64,000 nucleotides of DNA from Bacillota bacterium (GTDB lineage Bacteria; Bacillota; Clostridia; Lachnospirales; Lachnospiraceae). Made by a program: the position numbers and the translations under genes. Positions 8,322-18,668 of the stretch are shown here, piece after piece. How positions within the stretch are numbered: position 1 is the first letter of the stretch; every line of letters starts with the position of its first letter. Below the pieces are notes generated by a model. It was not told the origin of the DNA. It did no database searches and saw only the letters and a list, made by a program, of their open reading frames with translations. Where the stretch lies: the NCBI GenBank assembly GCA_023399055.1, contig JAEWQV010000010.1, positions 1 to 64,000 on the forward strand, given 5' to 3'.

Positions 8322-11270
8322 TTATATCGTATTCGAACAAATACACTTTTTAAGCAATCCACTCGCACTGCTTTGAGTATCTTTCAAACAATTGATATCC
8401 CCAAATACGAAAAAGTTATCTTTTGCTCGAGAAACAGCAACATTCAACAGGCTCTTGTTTGCATCAATGAAAAAACATCCGTCCTGCTTTCCATACACCG
8501 TAGACAGTATAATAATTTTTCTTTCTGCCCCTTGAAAGGTATGTACCGTGCCGACGCTTATCTTCGAATGATTGGTTGGCATTTGCTTCTTCATCTCGGA
8601 CTTTATGCATTCGACCTGGGCTTTAAATGGGGTGATAATACCAATCAAATTTTCTTTTGCCTCTTTAGGATATGCATTTGTGATGAACTTGAAATTATTT
8701 TTCAGCCACTCCGCAATCTGTTCCGCTTCTATAGGGTTTGCTCTGCTGCTGCCCTTCCTGCTGGAATACTCCGTATCAATTTGCTTGAAGCCCATTTGCG
8801 GCCAGTGCTTTATGGCAAGCTTTTCGTCTTCCTTGCCCTTCCCCCTCTTGGGCTGGAGGTTTCCTTTATAAACCAGCCGGTTGCAGTAGTCAATAATTTC
8901 ATCATAGCAGCGACGATGCTCGCTGAGGAACAGGCCTTTCTCTTCAAATTTTTCATATTTGCAGCACTTGGCAGCGACCTTCATTACGCTGGAGCGAGAA
9001 CTGTTTAATCCGGTCTGCTCCAGTAATTCAAATTCATCTGTGGACTGTATTGCTCCATTGGAGACTGCCAGTGCTTTGTCAAGCGCTCTGTTCACACTCC
9101 ATACCGGCTCTATCTGATAGACATCGCCAACGACTACTGATTTCTTAGCGAGGGAAAACGCCCCTGCGGCAATCTCCGGCGATACCTGCCCGGCCTCGTC
9201 TACAATGAGCAAATCAATGTAATTGTAGAGAAAAAAGCTTTTTTGTTCTCCGAATGCCATGAACTGCCTGGGCAACATGTAGAATGTCATAACCAGGCAA
9301 GGTGTTATCATACTGAGCCTGTTATAAAACTTGTCCAAAACATTTACAAAGTTTTTGCCCTTCTGCTTTTCCGTTAGCTCGTCCTCTCCGCCGGCCCACC
9401 TGCATTCGTAATAATGAACCGCCAGCCAGAACTCTACATACCTATGTTTTTTATCCACCAGGCTGTTGATGTAGTCAAGGTCAAGCTTATACTTTTCATC
9501 CTTTTCTCCGTGCAAATTAATATTGTGATGTTGTAACCGTTCCAGCTCGCTGTCATACCGGCTTTTTATTTTCTCAGCTACAGATTTTTTCTGCTTGAGT
9601 TCAGAAATCACTGTATTACACTGGGCATACAGCTGGCTGTATTTTTCCTTGATTTCGTCAAAGGTCATATATTCATTGAGGAAGCCCTGCTCTTCATCGT
9701 TTATAAACAGTCGAAATTCTGTTTGTATTTTCCTTGCAAAGCTTTTTATAAACTTCAGCCATTTGACATAGAAGGGGATCTTGTTATAACAGTTCTCCCA
9801 GTCAAGGATCCTTTGGCGGATGACGTAAATCGCTGCTTGTTTTTGTTCAATTGCCAGGAGCAATTTCTCAAGGAATATATCAATGGTTTCACCGTTCAAA
9901 TCACATTGGGAAGCTTCCTGAGCAAGTGATAGCAATGCTGTCTTGCTGTTTTCAATGAATAGCAGCTCTTCATGCAATTTCTCCTGGCAGGCAGTGATGT
10001 TTTTGTACTCGCTCCCAAAATACTCATTACAGCATTCGATCAGCTTGACCATGGATTTTTCTATATTATCTTTATCTTCAATATCAGAGACGAAAAATTC
10101 TCCTTTTTGATTGGTGTACTGATAGCCTTTGCTTTTTGCTTCTTTCACCTTTGAGGAGGACGGAAAATAGCTGGCAAAGCTGTTCACTCCCTCAATCCAT
10201 CTCTCTTCCAGGTTGGAGATGCCCATCTTTTTGATATTTCCGAAAGAGGCAATGATGTTTGTCACCGCCTGGTTGTTCGTTGAAGAAGCTACAATCAGCG
10301 GAGCCTTTTCTTTTTTCATAGCCCTTTTAACATACATGTCTGCAACGATGGTCTGCAGCAAGGTGGTTTTCCCTGTGCCGGGAGGGCCATTGACCGCCAA
10401 AATTTCACTGTGCTCTATAGCATTAAAGTGATTGACGGTCTCTCTTTGGGAGGGGGACAGAGGGTATTCTCCATTCATCTGACCGCAATGTGCTTGCATT
10501 TTCGTTAAACCGTTTTCTATAAGCGGGCTTGTATTCGCCGTCTGCGTAGATATGAAATTGTCATAAAGCTCTTTGGGCTGGTCATCTTCCTGCAGGTGGT
10601 TGTATAAATTCATGATATGAAAGGTGGAATAAACAGTCTTGTCCAGGAAAAGGTACACATTGTTTTCCAGCTCAAAAAAAGGTTCCTTTTCATCCATATT
10701 GCGGATTGTGTTTTGCTCAAAGGGAGATTCTGCAACGGCTTCATATAAGCCTTTAACGAATACCGCGTAGTCAGGCCAGGACCTGATCTTTTCAATCCGG
10801 TCTACATGATTGCTCATAAAGCTATCAACTGCATCGGCCTTTCCTATGGCTAATTTTGGCTCAACCATGGGCATCAAGTATTCTCTTGGAAACCACGGTA
10901 GCTTTTTCTCACCCTCGTCAAACAGCAGCTGGCCTTGCTCATTGAGAATTGCCGGGATATAGTATATTCCGGTCAGCTCGTCAATTTCATCCTGCACCTT
11001 TTCGTTTGCTTCAAAATTTGTTTTTATGGTTTTCGCACAGATAATGACATTGACCAGAGGCTTTTTCTTTGGTTCGTTCTCATCATCCACAGTATTTTTC
11101 TTTGCTTCAGCAAAAATGCTTTTGCATGCCGAAAGGTTAATTTTCCCCTGAATCACTTCATCAGGGCTGAGGATGGAGAAGTAATCCACCTTGAAATCAA
11201 TACCCATATTCGCTTGTGCTGCCACAGCACTTCTAAAGTATTTTGTTATTCCTATTAATCTATTGTTCAT
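8322..11270 (-). CDS. Upf1-like superfamily 1 helicase
   Basis: About 980 residues. Helicase motifs in order: Q-like PLSPSQRETV; I GPPGTGKTT; Ia IVASSTNNQAV; II DEAGQ; III VVVGDVYQIEP; IV SEHRRC; V GTVHTFQGAE; VI NVAVSRAKDNF. A long helical insertion lies between motifs Ia and II. This is the Upf1/DNA2 arrangement common in defence islands. ATG at 11270 has a GGAG site; the ATG at 11342 has none. Base composition is visibly richer in G+C than both neighbours, suggesting a separate origin. It may work with the two upstream genes. Confidence 0.85.
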   Translation of the reverse strand: MNNRLIGITKYFRSAVAAQANMGIDFKVDYFSILSPDEVIQGKINLSACKSIFAEAKKNTVDDENEPKKKPLVNVIICAKTIKTNFEANEKVQDEIDELTGIYYIPAILNEQGQLLFDEGEKKLPWFPREYLMPMVEPKLAIGKADAVDSFMSNHVDRIEKIRSWPDYAVFVKGLYEAVAESPFEQNTIRNMDEKEPFFELENNVYLFLDKTVYSTFHIMNLYNHLQEDDQPKELYDNFISTQTANTSPLIENGLTKMQAHCGQMNGEYPLSPSQRETVNHFNAIEHSEILAVNGPPGTGKTTLLQTIVADMYVKRAMKKEKAPLIVASSTNNQAVTNIIASFGNIKKMGISNLEERWIEGVNSFASYFPSSSKVKEAKSKGYQYTNQKGEFFVSDIEDKDNIEKSMVKLIECCNEYFGSEYKNITACQEKLHEELLFIENSKTALLSLAQEASQCDLNGETIDIFLEKLLLAIEQKQAAIYVIRQRILDWENCYNKIPFYVKWLKFIKSFARKIQTEFRLFINDEEQGFLNEYMTFDEIKEKYSQLYAQCNTVISELKQKKSVAEKIKSRYDSELERLQHHNINLHGEKDEKYKLDLDYINSLVDKKHRYVEFWLAVHYYECRWAGGEDELTEKQKGKNFVNVLDKFYNRLSMITPCLVMTFYMLPRQFMAFGEQKSFFLYNYIDLLIVDEAGQVSPEIAAGAFSLAKKSVVVGDVYQIEPVWSVNRALDKALAVSNGAIQSTDEFELLEQTGLNSSRSSVMKVAAKCCKYEKFEEKGLFLSEHRRCYDEIIDYCNRLVYKGNLQPKRGKGKEDEKLAIKHWPQMGFKQIDTEYSSRKGSSRANPIEAEQIAEWLKNNFKFITNAYPKEAKENLIGIITPFKAQVECIKSEMKKQMPTNHSKISVGTVHTFQGAERKIIILSTVYGKQDGCFFIDANKSLLNVAVSRAKDNFFVFGDINCLKDTQSSASGLLKKCICSNTI

Positions 11271-11357
11271 TTTTCTCCATAAACTCCATGCTCTTTTTCG
11301 TCTTGGCTCTTCTTTAATTATAATGACTCTCTGCTGAAACATTTTTGATGATATTAG

Positions 11358-11858
11358 TTAGTTATCGTAAATATCAAATGCGGCCAGTTTTGCTGTCCTT
11401 AAATCACAAATTTTCTTATGATTATATCTCCATATCGAGGTTCCATCATAAACCACACCAAGATTATTTTTATTGAATTTACTATACATTATTGTAATAT
11501 ATTTACCTTTATATTTAAGTACATGATTCCCGTTTGAGCGATGTTCCCATTCTTTTTTAAGGAAGTTCATCTTCCTCATATGCCGGTTTTTAAGGTTTTT
11601 TTCTCGTTGATACGGAGAGTCATAATCTTCTTCCATTTTTGCAGCACATATACAACCCACACGGAGCTCATCCGGATATTCTGGATGTTGCATTAAGTGA
11701 ACATATCTAACCCCTTCCTGATTGCACATATCACACTTTTCATATAGTTCATCTTTTCTTGCATCAAAGTCCATATCATCAGCATCCTTACCCAAATCGA
11801 TCATTCCAATGCATTTCCATCCTTTATGAGGAACGCCTTCTCTATCCCAAACCCCCAT
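11358..11858 (-). CDS. Small zinc-ribbon protein next to the helicase
   Basis: About 166 residues. It opens with GVWDREGVPHKGWKC, has a CDMC...GCIC cysteine pair around RYVHLMQHPEYPDELRVGC (a likely zinc ribbon), and then a basic segment (EKNLKNRHMRKMNFLKKEW). I have seen similar uncharacterised proteins beside helicase genes but know no function. ATG at 11858 follows GGAGG by six bases; the upstream ATG at 11882 lacks a ribosome site. A nucleic-acid-binding helper for the helicase or for the nuclease-TPR protein is plausible. Confidence 0.6.
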   Translation of the reverse strand: MGVWDREGVPHKGWKCIGMIDLGKDADDMDFDARKDELYEKCDMCNQEGVRYVHLMQHPEYPDELRVGCICAAKMEEDYDSPYQREKNLKNRHMRKMNFLKKEWEHRSNGNHVLKYKGKYITIMYSKFNKNNLGVVYDGTSIWRYNHKKICDLRTAKLAAFDIYDN

Positions 11859-11938
11859 ATCAAACCTCCGCTCATCATCCATCCCAGATAGTTATAGATG
11901 AAGTTATACATTCTTCTTAGCAGTTTTCCGTATTGGTT

Positions 11939-14900
11939 TTATTGTCTTTTTAGTTCTAATAATTCTGTAACAGGCGCTTTTAAAACCATAGGCGGAATAA
12001 TTGGCTTGTCGTCTGGCAATATTGCAAATGCCCACCAATTTTCTTTACCTATTTCCCAAGCATTTTTTACTTCAAGATGACATTTCCTTATTGCATAATC
12101 ATATAAAATTTCAGGCTTACTCGTTTCAGATTCCATAATAGCAGGTATTAAAAAGTATCGATTACCCGTTATTTTTATTCTATCCATGAAACAGTTTAGC
12201 GGTTTATTATCCTTCGATTCCATTAAACGAGATCTATTTGGTGCTATTTGGTATTTAGCTTTAGACGAATATGTCCTATTAATGCTGGGAGAAAAAGCAA
12301 ATTTATAGAAAGTTGGATTATCTTTATCAACTCCTTTAATTAAACAACAACTAATTTTATTTTCAGAATCTATTTTATCGAATGCTGAAATCCATTTTTT
12401 AAAAATAGCTATAGCTGACGTCTTGTCCGTAAAAACAGGAGCTAATATTGGCGCGACATTAGGTTCATGAGATATCAAGAACATCATCCCTCTCCATTTG
12501 GCCTTATCCCATAGAGGTATATTAATTAGATCGTCCATAACTATTTCATTATAGTTTATACTTTCGGGATCAAATTCCTCTGGAGCACCATAATGTACTT
12601 TAAAATCTTTTGTTTCAATGTTATCGCTATCATGAATTTGTTTTATATCTTTATTTAAAGTATTATTTTTTATAGGAGTATATGTTTTTGAATCAGCTAT
12701 AATCCATTTATCTAAGAAATGTTTCTCTCTTCCAATTAAATCATCTATGGCAAATATAGAACTAGTAAAGTCTAATGCACGAGTAAAAGCTTGATCCTCA
12801 GATATCATTCTCTTCAACTGTTCTTCAATATTATTAAATATAAACACTCTCGCTACAAAATTTGAAATAAAATCTAATAAGAATTCTTTTACTTGTGTTT
12901 GTGATGAAAGGAATTCATTTTGCTCATAATTGTTACAATAAACATGGTAATATAGCATCCCATCTTTTTCATCAACGGTATATGACGGTTCAAACACATC
13001 TTTTTCAAGATACTCTACAACAATATTGACTTCGGCATATCTAGCCATGATTCTGTCCAAAATACTTGTCGCCATGAAAGATTCTATACTGGCAAAAATA
13101 CTTTTTGAGAGTTCGACACAAGGGAAAGATAACCCTGAATCTAATTTAATTAAACACCCTAATATCCTTGAAATCATTTGAACATTTTTTTCTGTACCAT
13201 TAACGACTAGTGGTGATAAATGCTCTCTTGCCGGTTGATCCATCCACTTATTCATAAAATCAGATATTTGTTCTGTATCTTTATAAATGCTTGACATTTC
13301 CTCATCTACATAACCTAATACATACCTTAACGCTAAAGCAGCCATACTTAGGTTCATACCATCTAAATTATTCGGTAATTTAATCAATTTAGGTAGTTCT
13401 TCCTTCTCTAAATTCAAAAAGAATACACCGAGTATGCCATCGTATAATTGATCTGTTTCCTTTATATCAGGGTCATCTATATTATATCCGGCAGATTTGA
13501 CTAATTCTTTTGAAATACTGTAAAAGCTATTCCATTCTAGACTGTCGGAAATTAAACCACTCTGAAGTTCAATTTTTCTTAAATTATCAGTACAACCAAC
13601 CAAAAATGGAGATACATTCCCATATTTCATATAGTCAATAAATGCAAGAAATAATGTATTTACAAAATATCCATAGGCAGCCCAATAAAGACCTATTTGA
13701 AGAAATGAAGACCCCAATAAAAATAAAGATTCTATTAGCAAATTCTTACTTTCTGATTTATATAATTGAAGTAAAGCCCTACCTATGTACCTTATTACAG
13801 TATAAGGTTTATCCGGGAAAAAGGATTTTCCTCTATTTAAAAGTAATTTTGCACCATCGATTTCTTTAGTACGAACCCCAGAAATCTGTATAAGATTTTC
13901 ATATAAAGTGTCATACTCACAATCTTCTAAGAAGAAATCTGAAAGTCCAGATATCATTTTCTGAATTGTACTAAAACTAAAATCTAAGGATTGCTCTGCT
14001 TCATTTATAATCAAATTCATTTCTTGAAATAATTTACTACGATCTTGCTCCAAAAACAAACGAACAAATATTAAATTAGCTTTAGCTTCTAAATAGGTGT
14101 TCTTTCTGGAAGTATCCGATACCAATCTCTGGTATTCATTTAATAATATATCTGTTTTTGTTTTTAGAACTTGATTACTCATATCCCTTTTATAGAGGGT
14201 AAAGAGGTTCATCCACAAATTAGTTAGTCGTTCAATATCAAAAAAATTAATACTTCCAACAACTAACGATTCATAATCTGCATAAGCTTTTCCAAATTCT
14301 GACTGATTATTATACCACCAATAAATAGCCCAAGCCCATTGATAATAAATCTCCTTTTTCTGAATTGGTGTACCATAGGTCTTAGCAAGATTAATAGCTC
14401 GCTCAAATCTTCCTTTTGTCGCTTGGAATGGAAGCTCCATTTCCTTGCTTAAAACAGCCGATTCTATTGCTTTTTCTACTAAATTGTAATCAAAATCTCC
14501 AAGAAAAATAGCGTCAGAAATAACTTTCTCTTTATTATCCAATTCCTTTTTTCTTCTATAATCTAAGGGACCTAATTCCATTTCCTCTTTAAAATCTAAT
14601 GATAAATGTAATGTATCTATTACAATATTTTCATGGTTATTAAAAAAAACTTTTTCCAATATCCAAGTTCTATCCAAAATATGCATTCCTATTTTATATT
14701 TTGTGGATAGAGAATCTTCTACTGCTGCTCGATTTTTATCAGGTACATATTGATTTGTAATGAAAAATATCTCTTTATAATCTCTACCTGTTGTAATAAT
14801 TTTATCAACATCTGATATGCATTTGGGCTTCCACTCTTTTTTAGCACTTATAGCAAAGGCCCAGCGTTCATTTGCAGCTAATCTCCCTATTCCACTATAC

Positions 14901-15187
14901 CAGCTCAAAGAAATGCTTTCAGATACTGGATATGTTTCTGTATCTACTTTACTATCACCACCTCCGGTTGGACCTGTTTGTGGTAATAAATTTGGACATA
15001 TTTCTTTTTCTGCCAATCTCCTGCAAAATATCTCAAACTCTTTTTCTTGGCTTCTACTAGTAAGGGAGTTTAAATAATAATCAAGTAATTCTCTTGTTAA
15101 TTTCCCTTGTTTTTTTATAATTGAATCAGAAAATTCATCAGGCCGCCTTGCTTTTAGAAAATGATACATAGGAGAATCTTGACTCAT
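11939..15187 (-). CDS. Large PD-(D/E)xK-like nuclease with C-terminal TPR-type repeats
   Basis: 1082 residues. Residues 48-130 contain FEIFCRRLAE, GPTGGGDSKVDTET and WAFAISAKKEWK. The conserved D78, D82/E84 and the SAK lysine (about 116) fit a restriction-endonuclease core. ITTGRDYKEIFFITNQ and ILDRTWI follow, as in Mrr-like folds. Residues about 200-800 are continuous helical pairs resembling tetratricopeptide repeats. The C-terminus has a separate alpha/beta region. It has a good AGGGGG site before ATG. I do not recognise a named family. It is transcribed ahead of the zinc-ribbon and helicase genes with about 80-bp gaps. Confidence 0.6.
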   Translation of the reverse strand: MSQDSPMYHFLKARRPDEFSDSIIKKQGKLTRELLDYYLNSLTSRSQEKEFEIFCRRLAEKEICPNLLPQTGPTGGGDSKVDTETYPVSESISLSWYSGIGRLAANERWAFAISAKKEWKPKCISDVDKIITTGRDYKEIFFITNQYVPDKNRAAVEDSLSTKYKIGMHILDRTWILEKVFFNNHENIVIDTLHLSLDFKEEMELGPLDYRRKKELDNKEKVISDAIFLGDFDYNLVEKAIESAVLSKEMELPFQATKGRFERAINLAKTYGTPIQKKEIYYQWAWAIYWWYNNQSEFGKAYADYESLVVGSINFFDIERLTNLWMNLFTLYKRDMSNQVLKTKTDILLNEYQRLVSDTSRKNTYLEAKANLIFVRLFLEQDRSKLFQEMNLIINEAEQSLDFSFSTIQKMISGLSDFFLEDCEYDTLYENLIQISGVRTKEIDGAKLLLNRGKSFFPDKPYTVIRYIGRALLQLYKSESKNLLIESLFLLGSSFLQIGLYWAAYGYFVNTLFLAFIDYMKYGNVSPFLVGCTDNLRKIELQSGLISDSLEWNSFYSISKELVKSAGYNIDDPDIKETDQLYDGILGVFFLNLEKEELPKLIKLPNNLDGMNLSMAALALRYVLGYVDEEMSSIYKDTEQISDFMNKWMDQPAREHLSPLVVNGTEKNVQMISRILGCLIKLDSGLSFPCVELSKSIFASIESFMATSILDRIMARYAEVNIVVEYLEKDVFEPSYTVDEKDGMLYYHVYCNNYEQNEFLSSQTQVKEFLLDFISNFVARVFIFNNIEEQLKRMISEDQAFTRALDFTSSIFAIDDLIGREKHFLDKWIIADSKTYTPIKNNTLNKDIKQIHDSDNIETKDFKVHYGAPEEFDPESINYNEIVMDDLINIPLWDKAKWRGMMFLISHEPNVAPILAPVFTDKTSAIAIFKKWISAFDKIDSENKISCCLIKGVDKDNPTFYKFAFSPSINRTYSSKAKYQIAPNRSRLMESKDNKPLNCFMDRIKITGNRYFLIPAIMESETSKPEILYDYAIRKCHLEVKNAWEIGKENWWAFAILPDDKPIIPPMVLKAPVTELLELKRQ

Positions 15188-15249
15188 TATTTTTACCCCC
15201 TGGTTCTTAATGTTTCACTTCAAATAATATGAATAGTAAAATAGTTCAT

Positions 15250-17106
15250 TTAAACTGGAATAAATCCTGCTCGATTAATCTCTGTATTCCCCGTAAAATG
15301 ATGATATGTAATATTCTCGAGGTCAGCTGGAGGCAATTCATTATCAAAAATTATAATTTGCCATTCTTCTTTAACTTTTGCTAAATCCCTAAAGAAAGCT
15401 TCTTTTATCCCTTTGCCTATATCGTCTTTCTTTTCATTAGCTATTTTATCGCGTTCTTTATATGTAGTTAATGGCGAATCTAGTATGACAAAAGCAGGAT
15501 GTGGAATTTCTCTAACTAGGCAATATTTCATGATAGAAAGAATAAATGCTGAGTTTATAATTGCGCGCGCACCTTTTCCATATGAAGCTTTTGCTTTATC
15601 AGCAACAATAACATCACTATTCTTTTTATTAAATAAGACATTCCCTTTAGTGATAAAGCCCCAGTCATCAAGAAACGCTTGAATAATAACACAAAATTCT
15701 TGTATGAGCTCATCTGACAATTTTTTGATCTCTACTTTATTATCATCAGACTTAGCATTGTCAATTTTATCAGATAATTCACTAATTCGACTATTCATGT
15801 TAATTAGTTTCTTTTTATTATTTTCAATTTCAACTATCTTATCTCTTTTTTTCAGGTAATCCTCATAATCAGAAAGAGTTTTGGATATTGATATTGATTG
15901 TCCTTGCAAAGTTTTTTCGACTGCTTCGATCTCACTTTGCTTTTTCCTAATTAATTCAATGTACTGAGATAAATCGCTATGAAAATCGTCTATTGTTCCG
16001 TCTAAATCAGATAACATTGAATTTAATTTCTGTTTTTCTTTATCAATAGCGAGAAAATAAATATCACCGTTCTTGTGATTTTCTTCTTTTGTCATAGGAG
16101 CATCACACACTGGGCATCGGACATCTAATAATTGACCAGTAAAATTATGTGATTGCTCAATAAAGTCGAGTCGTTCAATATCTGACTCATAATTTTTCTT
16201 TAATAAACGAAATCTAGAAAGGTTTTCTAATGTTCTTATTTTCTCACTTTCAGAAACCTTTATTTGTTCTGATAGGGAAGCATGTATTTCTTCTTGGTGT
16301 TTAATAAACTTTTTATGGGTTTCAATTATATTCACTAGCTCTGCAATCTTTTTATTAATATCATTAAGCTGTAATTCCTGAGTTGAGTTTTCCAATTCTA
16401 TAATTTCCAACCTTAGTTCATTACATATAAGAGAAAGTTCATCCATCCTACCTTTCAATCTTGCTTTAGTTACTTCTACATTTTCTGACTTTATATGTTT
16501 TTGGTAATCCATGCCAGATAATATCGTAAAAAAAGAACTCATCTCTTTTGTTGTATCACGACTACGTTTCACATCAGTAAGAAATAATGATGAGTTTCTT
16601 TGAAAAATTCTAGTCTCATTTAGCATCGTTAAATAAATGAATTTACGAAAGGTAAAAGCTTCTGTTTTTCCTTTTGCTGTAGAAGTCAATATATTCTCAT
16701 AATTACAATTACATAAGCTCAAAAGCTGTTTCGATAGACTATTCTTAGATTTTATTGAAATAGAAAGCACTATAAAATCAGCATTTTTTATGTTTTCAAT
16801 ATCAGAGTAAATATAAAAAACATCTTTTTTATCTGTATCATTGAGACCTCTTTTTAAGGTAATAGTTTGCCCAGCCTTCCTTTCTATAAATTCCAGTAAA
16901 ACTGTGTCATAACCAATTGCTTCATTTGGTATAGAAGGAATATCACTAGCACCAAAGGCATAATTAATACATTCATATGCGAATGATTTCCCTGTATCTG
17001 AAGCTCCAGCAATAACGTTTAATCCTTTATCGAAAGTGAGTATAGCATCAGCTTTTCCATTTCCTCGTAATACTAATTTCTTTATAACGATTCCATATTT
17101 ATTCAT
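15250..17106 (-). CDS. ABC-3C ATPase of the second cassette
   Basis: 618 residues. Walker A GASDTGKS is at 34-41, coiled coils lie at about 215-310 and 355-440 around a CPVCD zinc-hook-like turn, and FVILDSPLTTYK is the Walker B. It is shorter than the ATPase at 3488 and not closely similar to it, so the island holds two unrelated ABC-3C cassettes. It overlaps the middle-component gene by 8 bp. Its role is to couple sensing to the nuclease encoded two genes upstream. Confidence 0.8.
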   Translation of the reverse strand: MNKYGIVIKKLVLRGNGKADAILTFDKGLNVIAGASDTGKSFAYECINYAFGASDIPSIPNEAIGYDTVLLEFIERKAGQTITLKRGLNDTDKKDVFYIYSDIENIKNADFIVLSISIKSKNSLSKQLLSLCNCNYENILTSTAKGKTEAFTFRKFIYLTMLNETRIFQRNSSLFLTDVKRSRDTTKEMSSFFTILSGMDYQKHIKSENVEVTKARLKGRMDELSLICNELRLEIIELENSTQELQLNDINKKIAELVNIIETHKKFIKHQEEIHASLSEQIKVSESEKIRTLENLSRFRLLKKNYESDIERLDFIEQSHNFTGQLLDVRCPVCDAPMTKEENHKNGDIYFLAIDKEKQKLNSMLSDLDGTIDDFHSDLSQYIELIRKKQSEIEAVEKTLQGQSISISKTLSDYEDYLKKRDKIVEIENNKKKLINMNSRISELSDKIDNAKSDDNKVEIKKLSDELIQEFCVIIQAFLDDWGFITKGNVLFNKKNSDVIVADKAKASYGKGARAIINSAFILSIMKYCLVREIPHPAFVILDSPLTTYKERDKIANEKKDDIGKGIKEAFFRDLAKVKEEWQIIIFDNELPPADLENITYHHFTGNTEINRAGFIPV

Positions 17107-17593
17107 CTATCTCACCTCCCGAAAAATACTCTTTTTCAAATTCACCTGACCATGAACCTATACTTTTATCAATGTATCGATATATCTGTCCATCGGAATT
17201 TTTTTCAAACCTTCCACTGACTATGCTAATATTCTGCCTTAATTTATCGACATATCCGTTCTTAAACATTTGTAAAAATGCATCTGTAATATTATTTTTT
17301 TGATAATAAATTCCTGTTTTTGTATATTTAATGTCCAATAAACCTTTTGAAATCATAAGCTGTAAACTTCTATTGATTATATCTCGCTTAACAGCAATTT
17401 CTGAAGAATGATTGGGGTTATCAGGATGTAAACTATCGTATATACTATCAATATCATTAAGATGGAGTATAAAGTAATCGTAATACATAATTCTTTGAGA
17501 ACTCATTCTTTTATCACAAATAGATAGAATAAATAATATTCTTACGCCAACCTCTTCAGGCGAATTGAATATTTTAATTTTGTTCTTCATCAT
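17099..17593 (-). CDS. ABC-3C middle component 2
   Basis: 164 residues. The pattern VRILFILSICD, RIMYYDYFILHLND, SLHPDNPNHSSE and the following LLDIKYTKTGIYYQ matches what I know of ABC-three-component middle component 2. The N-terminal half looks like a winged-helix. It overlaps both neighbours (20 and 8 bp), so the four genes are translationally coupled. Confidence 0.75.
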   Translation of the reverse strand: MMKNKIKIFNSPEEVGVRILFILSICDKRMSSQRIMYYDYFILHLNDIDSIYDSLHPDNPNHSSEIAVKRDIINRSLQLMISKGLLDIKYTKTGIYYQKNNITDAFLQMFKNGYVDKLRQNISIVSGRFEKNSDGQIYRYIDKSIGSWSGEFEKEYFSGGEIDE

Positions 17594-18668
17594 TTATCCA
17601 ATTCATCTCCCCTTCATTGACCAATTCATGACATATACCGCTTTTCTCTAACACATTAACATCTCCCAACACTGAACTTTTAATAGGAAGAAGTTGTGAT
17701 CTAGCAATAGTCTCATCGACTCGTTTTAAGTCATCATCATAATCCGATTCACAAGTTGATATAACTCCATGAAAGACTTGATTTTTTACATTTTCATAAA
17801 TATCATCGTTAACTAATTCATCCCTAGCAAATCTTTTTAATGCCTGTGCATTATGAAAACATTCCCTTTGCCGTTTGAAATGACTATGTAATTTTTTTCT
17901 AGGCCTGAGATTTTCTATATTCTTGATTGATACATTTTCATGATTTGAGTATACCTGTAGTAATTGATTAACATAATTCATTCTAATTTCTTCATCTTCA
18001 AGGACTTCAGTAGGTTTATGGACTTTTGGACGCTGCTTTAATCCTCCACCAAAGTGATACTTATACCACCCTGTTTTAGCAAACTGTTCTAATAGTGTTG
18101 CAGGCGCAATTTCTGCTACAATTGAAAAGTCGAATTGTTCTATATATTCCTTAAGTTCTACCGATAACTGTAATCCTTCAGCTAATATTTTCTTCTTGCC
18201 AGCACAGTATTTATTCCAAGTGTCAATTAATTCTTTATTAATTTTTGTTGGATGCTCAACTAAATTTCTTAAATCTTGTCCTATTCCGTTACTCGCAACT
18301 ATAAAATATTTTCTTGGTTTATTATATTTGCCAGTATTGGTGTAATAACAAAGTTTACCAAATTCAGATATGTATTCTGAAGGAGTAAGGGGATCTTTAT
18401 ATCTTTTGCACTGAAATATATCAAAGTTTTGCATGGAATCATCAAGATAAGCAACAATATCCCGTCCAGAGTCTTTTGATCCTCCTATTTGTGCTACACT
18501 CTTATATTTTTCAAATTGCGTTAGATATCCTGATGCCCATTCACATGCTATATCTTCAAACTCACCAGATTCAATAGTTCTCAGGCGTACTAATGGGTCT
18601 ATTGTAGTATCGAAGATCCGGCTTGTATCTTTAGGAACTTCAATGGCTTGTATTGGAATTATTTTCAT
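17574..18668 (-). CDS. ABC-3C effector with Mrr-like restriction endonuclease domain
   Basis: 364 residues. E36/E38, GGSKDSGRDIVAY (D66, D70) and FDIFQCKRYK (Q86, K88) give the E...GxxDxGxD...QxK signature of Mrr-type PD-(D/E)xK nucleases acting on DNA. IVASNGIG continues the Rossmann-like core. The C-terminal half is helical and charged and is the expected interface to the middle component. The start overlaps the preceding stop by 4 bp (ATGA). Confidence 0.75.
   Translation of the reverse strand: MKIIPIQAIEVPKDTSRIFDTTIDPLVRLRTIESGEFEDIACEWASGYLTQFEKYKSVAQIGGSKDSGRDIVAYLDDSMQNFDIFQCKRYKDPLTPSEYISEFGKLCYYTNTGKYNKPRKYFIVASNGIGQDLRNLVEHPTKINKELIDTWNKYCAGKKKILAEGLQLSVELKEYIEQFDFSIVAEIAPATLLEQFAKTGWYKYHFGGGLKQRPKVHKPTEVLEDEEIRMNYVNQLLQVYSNHENVSIKNIENLRPRKKLHSHFKRQRECFHNAQALKRFARDELVNDDIYENVKNQVFHGVISTCESDYDDDLKRVDETIARSQLLPIKSSVLGDVNVLEKSGICHELVNEGEMNWINDEEQN

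Noticed and set aside
8373..9008. Plus-strand reading frame of 211 codons
   Set aside because: It is antisense to the GC-richer helicase gene, where stop codons are rarer; the minus-strand protein has all helicase motifs.
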